A stretch of DNA of 64,000 bases from Schistosoma haematobium (lineage: Eukaryota; Platyhelminthes; Trematoda; Strigeidida; Schistosomatidae): positions 33,154,902-33,218,901 of the forward strand of contig NC_067199.1 in NCBI RefSeq assembly GCF_000699445.3, given 5' to 3'. The translations under genes were made by a program, and so were the position numbers. The notes under the pieces are model-generated. The model was not told the DNA's origin. It did not search any database and saw nothing but the letters and a program-made list of their open reading frames with translations. Below, in pieces: positions 58,452 to 64,000 of this stretch. The first letter of the stretch is position 1, and every line of letters starts with the position of its first letter.

Positions 58452-58793
58452 TGTTGTGCTGGAAAAACGCTGATCACTTATACTCGGAACGAGAGACCTC
58501 TGCAATTCCCACGATGCGAAAGTAAGGACACAAAGACTGGTATAAGTGAAGATTTATTAGCCCCAGAACACTATGACAACGACGACGAATAAAAATAGTC
58601 TAAAATACACTGGTTTATATACTGATTGTACACCCATTTTGACTGATAATTAGGATTAAATCACATACTCAGTTATAACAAATTACTTACTGAGCATAGT
58701 TCATGTCAAGTGAATACAAGAATATCGTATCTTATACAGAATAAAATATCATACTGGGAAAACAACTAAATACTCCACTGAATGATCCTCACA
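58452..58793 (-). mobile_element. LTR-like insertion next to the exchanger exon
   Basis: On the minus strand it begins TGTGAGGATCATTCAG and ends CCAGCACAACA. It has a promoter-like TATATAAACCAG near 58610-58621, an AATAAATC signal near 58553-58560 and a TG-rich U5. No matching target duplication was found, so the ends are uncertain. It lies 92 bases after the exon's donor site. Confidence 0.45.
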
Positions 58794-58799
58794 TTGAAT

Positions 58800-60430
58800 C
58801 AAAACCTATGAAATTTCTAAAAAACTCTCCACAAAACCCATTCTCAAAACGGATGTAATGTTGAATAAAACTCATAATGAGTAATTCAATCGAAGATTGA
58901 CTTTTCTTTTCAGCATATCAGTTGTAAAGAGTTAGAATGCATATGTCAAACTTAGATGAGTAAGAATTATTCAATCTCTGAGGTAGTTGTTTCAATTAAA
59001 TTGAAAATGACTTAGTCACTCTGAAACGAAATATTTACATCCAAGTTATTCTATTCAAAATATATTTGTAACAAATATCAGTCTGTTCTAATCTTGAAAT
59101 AACTAATCTTTTGGAGAGTTAACTTAAACCAGATGTTTCACAGGTTGAAATCATGAGTCAGTTGAAGCTAGACCACCATTGAAAACCAAATGATTATTTA
59201 TGTTAACCAATAACGAAGACTTTTTGATTTCATATATTGTAAAACATTTCATATTTATCTGATTATTTCGCGTTTTAACCTACATAATTTGTTTAATGAG
59301 TGTGCTAATTGAAGTATTGAATGGTATGATGAAGAAAGGAGATCTCTCTTTGGGAATTGATGAAATGTTGAGGAATTTTTATGTAGATAACTTATTAAAG
59401 AAAATAATTCATCTGAAGAGTAGAGGAACATCAAGAGTCTCAGTGATGATTATGAAGGCTACAAGAATGATGTAAACCCAATATGATCGTTTACTTTATA
59501 CGCTAATAATGAAACCAAGCATGCATAGTACCATATTGTTTTCGATAGGTAATTCATTATTCTGATAGCAATTGATGAACTAAATTTAAGAAAATCGTTT
59601 GTAAGATTCTAGCAAAATATAAAATAATTAGATATTGGAAATTTGACTTTTGTAAATTTTTAGGTATATTTGCAACAATGTCAAGAAAGGTGAAATAACT
59701 ATACTGTCACAAATCGGGAGTGTTGCGTAAATGATAAGATTAATGTACTCTTAACTTTGTAGAATAAAGTTGTTGTGATCTCAGTTTAGGGATTGCAATA
59801 AAGAGACTATGTACTTGTAACGTTTGATTAATGAATTAACCGTTGAATACACAAGTGTCTTTGATTAGTTTATCAATAAATGTTTATCACTTTTAATATT
59901 ACCACAGCTCTAAGTCACTTTCTATTTGAGTAGTTCTTCTAATCACTTGCTTAAGGTAAAAGTATTCTTTTGAGGTAGGGAGAGTTTTTTGATATATAAC
60001 TATTATTTGAAGGTATACTTTAAATGTTACCTAATTGAATTCGGATAAAAGTGTTTTCGTCCTAATTTAGTTTATATTGCTATTGAAAGTATCTTAAACG
60101 AAAATAATGAAAGTTATGTTTTGTTTAACTCAATATATTTATTAACAACCGAGTTATTTTGTAATAGTCTAGCAAGAATGACCGAGGTGATTGGATTGAA
60201 AGATTTCTTCACAGGACTTATCTTGCAAATCCTAATCTAAGTTAATGTAAATAAACGGAATCACTGGACAACCGACAGAATATGTTATTGGGACAAATAA
60301 AACTGTCATGTATCAACATGTACATATTCAATCAGAATAGCATAATTAAGAGTTAGTAAATAAATAATATCTGAATATTCAAGGAGGTGAGAAGTTACAG
60401 AATATCCAGTAACTCTCATAACTCTCTGTT
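58800..60430. other. Intergenic or intronic DNA
   Basis: A reversed SINE family II tail scrap lies at 59143-59190 (AATCATGAGTCAGTTGAAGC, TAGACCACCATTG). Just before 58860, CTCCACAAAACCCATTCTC is a forward tail end. No exchanger exon was recognised. Confidence 0.4.
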
Positions 60431-60432
60431 GT

Positions 60433-60726
60433 ATGCCAATGAAAGATGTACACCTGAGCGTCTTGAAAAAGTATGAGCGATTCGAGAACAGGATAAGAAA
60501 AAAATGGAGTTTTAAATATTTTAAAGTCCAAAATATGGAGAAAGACCAAATGATACAAATAAATGAAGTTACTGACAGTAGTGAGGGGGTGATCTATGAT
60601 GTTATATTGCGAATGAATGTCTTATTAGATAGTTGTGTTCATTTGTATCTAATCCCCTTTAGGCTAGATGGTTTATTGGGAATCGTTAAATATGGTGAGT
60701 TATCAAAGTTAACTGAGGTCACCTGA
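60433..60726 (+). other. 97-codon open frame of unknown nature
   Basis: Open from ATG (MPMKDVHLSVLKKYERFENR) to TGA, with a lysine-rich start and a hydrophobic end. No domain, splice context or repeat match was recognised. It may be chance or part of an unclassified repeat. Confidence 0.2.
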
Positions 60727-61059
60727 AAGGCTAATGAAAGCCAAAAAGCATTGGACATATTTGTCGTCAGTTTTGGGCGCCCACAAGTTTGCGGGAGAGT
60801 GAGTTAAGGAATTTAAATTTTACTCTCAACACGTTACTTTAAAATCAATGAGTTGAAATCAAGTGGTTGAGAAAGCATTATCCATAGTTTTCAGTTATAG
60901 ATATCTCACTATAGATATGGTAAAACACTAACATTTAACAGTTCTTATTAGAACTTTATGAATTTAGCCCAAATGAAATCTCTAGTGAGAATGCGATCAC
61001 TGTTTTGGTAAGAGATTAATTAGGAACTGATTAGTTTTAAACTACAAATGCAAACAACT

Positions 61060-61240
61060 GGATGCTGACTCACTGGTTTAAAATGTCAAGGGATCTCCAT
61101 GAAACCTAAGAGTCCTCGGTACGATCTCCACTATGTTCATGAATGAATACTGTTGAAATATCCTATGGTAGGATGTAACAGATGTACAGTGTTTTCAGCT
61201 TTTCAATGATTGTTTAACAGAAATTAGTCCATGTTATAAA
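61060..61240 (+). repeat. SINE family II, old head and tail
   Basis: GGATGCTGACTCACTGGTTT (A box region), a TACGATCTCCACTATG B-box area, then ATACTGTTGAAATATCCTATG and TTTCAGCTTTTCAATGATTG follow the family order. Confidence 0.45.
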
Positions 61241-61377
61241 TCGTACAGTTTAAAGTTTGGTTTTGTTATGAAGCAACTTAACGAGAAGGGTCATTGAAAA
61301 ATACAATACACAGGATAACTTTTTATTTTTATTTAAAACTTCAGATTACCTAAAAGCAATTTACAAAGGAAATAATT

Positions 61378-61680
61378 TCTTCACTTGGTATTGTTTGGCT
61401 TGTATCTTCCCATAGAGGTTTAAGACTGCAATTGATCAGACTGTTATTGGCATATGTGCATACTGTGCGTATGCCTCGATATTACCTTAATTCACGAGCT
61501 ATTTGTAAGCAATGATGGATAGTGGCTAGGAGTGGAATCCAGGACGCGCGTTTCGTCCTATTTGGGACTCATCAGCTGGATGTACCTGCATCTCAAGGTT
61601 GATATTCACTCTGGGACTCGAACCCAGTACCATTCGCTTCAAATGCCATCGTGTTATCCACTCAGCTATTGAGTGATGAT
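61378..61680 (-). mobile_element. SINE family I (SM-alpha type), full-length copy
   Basis: Minus-strand order is: head with A box TAGCTGAGTGGATAACACGA and B box GGGTTCGAGTCCCAG, a GAGTGAATATCAACC link, a complete ribozyme, a CACTATCCATCATTGC block, and a tail with TATGCACATATGCCAATAAC and GGGAAGATACAAGCC ending ACCAAGTGAA. The intact Pol III boxes suggest it could be transcribed. It is the best preserved family I copy here. Confidence 0.88.
61533..61586 (-). ncRNA. Hammerhead ribozyme, consensus SM-alpha type
   Basis: The minus strand reads GGTACATCCAG, CTGATGAGTCCCAAATAGGA, CGAAACGCGCGTC, then CTGGATTCC. Stem I (ATCCAG/CTGGAT) has six pairs, stem II is GTCC/GGAC and stem III is ACGCGCGT. 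This is the known schistosome hammerhead, with no core change. Self-cleavage is expected after GUC, between 61543 and 61542. Confidence 0.9.
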
Positions 61681-61689
61681 AATATTCAA

Positions 61690-62160
61690 TGGTTGAATTC
61701 AAAACGTGTATGTTTAATCTGATTTGATATAAGTAAGCTGTATCTAACCAAGTCTTCAATTATCACGATATTATGAAATAAACTAGAAAAAAGTGATAGT
61801 AGTAGGTAAATTTTATCATTGTACATTTAATTTTATTTCAGTAGCTTTTGTAAATTAATTTCTACATTCCATTGTTAGTCGTTACTATCAAAAGTCATTA
61901 TAATAAGCACTCATTATGACAGTTAATTTACAGTAATGAAGTTATCTTAACTAGAATAAGCTGAAACAAGGAAAAAGCTACTATAGTAATTCATCTTTGA
62001 CAATTGTTAACAATTGTACAGTTGATCGTTACCTATTTTTTTATAAATGCCTTGGTAAATTAAAATAAATGCAATGATAATAAATATTTACAGTGAATAG
62101 TTGCTTATTATCAGGAATTGATTATATTTGTACAAAAAATAATTTCAGTTAACAAACAGT
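61690..62160. other. AT-rich intergenic DNA
   Basis: No gene or repeat was recognised. Confidence 0.45.
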
Positions 62161-62169
62161 ATATTTTCA

Positions 62170-62520
62170 TAATTTCCATCAAGGTCTGATCTTTGTTGGC
62201 CGTTTGTTAAAAACCAGGAAGCATTAGATAGCTGTTTCTTCCTAGTACGTTACGCCTCGACAGCGTAGATCCACAAATCAATTTGGGATTAAACCCCGGA
62301 TACTAGGTCCCACACTTGAATACTTAGCCTCTAGCCTACTCAGAGAGATCCAGTGGTGTATATGTTTCACTTCAATCGGCTACGATATTGTGCGACTATT
62401 TTTGATTACCTGAGCTGAATAACTGTCACATACTTGACATGGTTGAATTCCATTAGCCACGACTTCTCACTAAACCTCCAGGAATTGAACTTAGAAGTTA
62501 GTCATTAGGGAACACAGTAT
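62170..62520 (-). repeat. SINE family II, old copy
   Basis: The reversed tail (AAAAACCAGGAAGCATTAGAT), ribozyme area (GTTACGCCTCGACAGCGTAG), head (GGGATTAAACCCCGG) and body (GACATGGTTGAATTCCATTAG, CTCCAGGAATTGAACTTAG) follow the family order, much diverged. Confidence 0.55.
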
Positions 62521-62984
62521 ATTAATCGAAAATAAAATTAACTGGAATTTCTTCCTTATCTAAAATTTAAAAATCGATCATTAGTCTATGACTAATGATC
62601 GATTCTGGAACAGAACAGGTGTCTGATGTCCTTTAATTCTCATTTTTTAAATATCGTTCTGGAAATACCACCAATCTATGGTGACAAAATTATTGATTTA
62701 GGTTAACTTCCTCTCTCTGTGTGTAGGGAAATGGCCAAGAATCTTCGAGTAGTTCAGTTCCGGGATTCCCTTTCTAGCTGCTACAGAGCGGCATTACTGG
62801 TTTGATAGTGTTAAGTTCTCTGAGCTGCATAGTTTTATTGTCATTCTAGGAAACATCATCAGCACGTACTTCATGTAGAAGTAAACATTTTAGGTATTCC
62901 ATAACTCTTACATCAATCCGTTCTTGTAGCCCTGATGATGATTGATTATCCTCGTAAATTTTGTTGTCTTCAACCGTTCTTTTA

Positions 62985-63880
62985 TTCAAGTCGACTATTT
63001 TGCAACGTTTACCTTCTCTCTGGTTGTTAATCAGCCTTCATCGAACAGGTTGATAAATCGGGTCTAATTCGACTTGTTTATTGATTACTAGTCAGGTTTC
63101 ATAGTTTTAATGTCTAACTCCAACTCTCGGTGCCATATGTTATTTAGTTTGATGCTTGTCTTCTTACTTTGAGGATACAATGATAGAGTTTATCTTGTAA
63201 TGCAGTTTGATGATTTCTTTATAGCGAGTTCTATCCACCTTCAGAGTCACTTCCCAACTCCCGTCTCTGCTAGTAGCTTGTTTGTTCCTTGTCACAGTAG
63301 ATTATTACCGATGGTCTTTGGTCAAAGGAGCTAGAATGTCTTGTGTAGATAGCAGTTTATGAATAAATGTACACTTTTGGTGATGGTTCTAGTATTTCTA
63401 AAAGTTTCAGCTCCACGCAATATGATTACTTTAACGTTAGTGTCGAAAATATCGACTTTGATCTTATATAACAATCATTTCGAGTTCCAGATGTTCTTCA
63501 TTAGCAGGAATGTTGTCTTTGATTTGTCTATTCCTACATTCGCATCTGCATCAGATCCTCCTTGTTTACCAATGGTACTGTTTAGGTACGTAACGGTTTT
63601 CACCCCTTTCAGAACTTGGTCATTAAGTGTGATTTGGTTGATGATCACTATATCGTATTTTAAGATCAGACATTTTCCCTAGTAAATGTTGAGGCCCACT
63701 TTTGCGGTGACAGATATTAATCTGTCATTCTTCATCTGTATTTACTATTGTTTATGAAATAGAAGGGTCATATCGTTGGCAAAGTCCGAAACTGTAACAG
63801 GATTTGTTAAACTTCACATTTCATCTAGTCAATCGATTTTGTCAAATAAAAATTTCATTAGGATTGGTCATAGTTGGGTA
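62985..63880 (-). pseudogene. RTE/SR2-like reverse transcriptase, 3' part
   Basis: Minus-strand translation, with frameshifts and stops, follows the RTE RT in order. Near 63830 KSIDxMK covers the family VIDWIMKTS, with Trp now a stop. VTVSDFANDMTLLFH follows near 63770; the catalytic FADD box reads FAND, with an Asp changed to Asn. Then come VGLNIYxGKCLILKY, VKTVTYLNSTIGKQGGSDAD, LLMKNIWNSK, DTNVKVIILRGAETFRNTR and NCITR with a WNPQ-like end (family [13 protein letters not shown]), near 63170. It is old and inactive. Below 62985 (62690-62985) similar GC content continues, but I could not match it. Confidence 0.75.
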
Positions 63881-64000
63881 AAATTATTTGAAATAATATC
63901 GCGCGCTGAAATCATAGGTGTTCAACATACGGTGGTAAAACTAGATAATATTTGTAATCCTATAATAAAAATTAATTTATTGACTTTGAGTGACATGTTG
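63881..64000. other. Window end, unassigned
   Basis: Probably the continuation of the RTE remnant or its flank. No clear match was seen. Confidence 0.3.

Noticed and set aside
58426..58620. Second exchanger exon reading LLLYLVVADCC
   Set aside because: An acceptor-like TTTTCATAG precedes it and the frame is open, but most of the frame falls in LTR-like sequence and the NCLX helices do not follow.

Overview
The window looks like a trematode (blood fluke, Schistosoma-type) nuclear genome. It is AT-rich and gene-poor, with phase-0 spliced exons. Its repeats are those expected of schistosomes: hammerhead-ribozyme SINEs of the SM-alpha type, RTE-clade (SR2-like) LINE remnants, Penelope-like elements (PLEs) and LTR retrotransposon remnants. 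No bacterial-type operons, rRNA or ordinary tRNA genes were seen. The species cannot be fixed from the sequence alone.

Host genes are few and partial. A C2H2 zinc-finger protein gene is covered by two exons (34175-35362 and 36073-36486) joined in phase 0. The first coding exon of a mitochondrial Na+/Ca2+ exchanger (SLC8B1/NCLX-like) lies at 58036-58359, with a spliced 5' UTR from 57929. Two short candidate exons are weaker: a 30-codon membrane segment resembling OST4 at 1640-1729 and a 17-codon start exon at 23605-23655.

Most of the rest is layered mobile DNA. A decayed PLE with RT and GIY-YIG domains (2452-4612) sits inside an older LTR-like repeat (2351-4800). A second PLE remnant lies at 13545-14130. 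RTE remnants are at 5848-6655 (endonuclease), 26998-27345 (5' end fused to 3' end), 43081-43137, 45470-45580 and 62985-63880 (reverse transcriptase). Three solo LTRs of one family (9446-9924, 37659-38027, 50697-51066) each have a perfect 5-bp target duplication. Another LTR-like family recurs at 8839-9352 and 55738-56040.

The most striking content is three SINE-like families, all built as tRNA-like head, then hammerhead-type motif, then family-specific tail. Family I is SM-alpha; its copy at 61378-61680 carries a consensus hammerhead. Family II has a different stem I, loop II and tail, but a complete hammerhead core with 5-6 bp of stem I. Family III has a hammerhead-like motif with one changed core base and occurs as a 344-bp direct tandem repeat. 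Family I and II copies are repeatedly arranged as inverted (tail-to-tail or head-to-head) composites. Several Family II composites are flanked as a whole by one 9-13 bp target duplication, so the inverted structure was made during or before insertion. This resembles the inverted terminal structures known for Penelope-type elements and is the main candidate here for something not well described.
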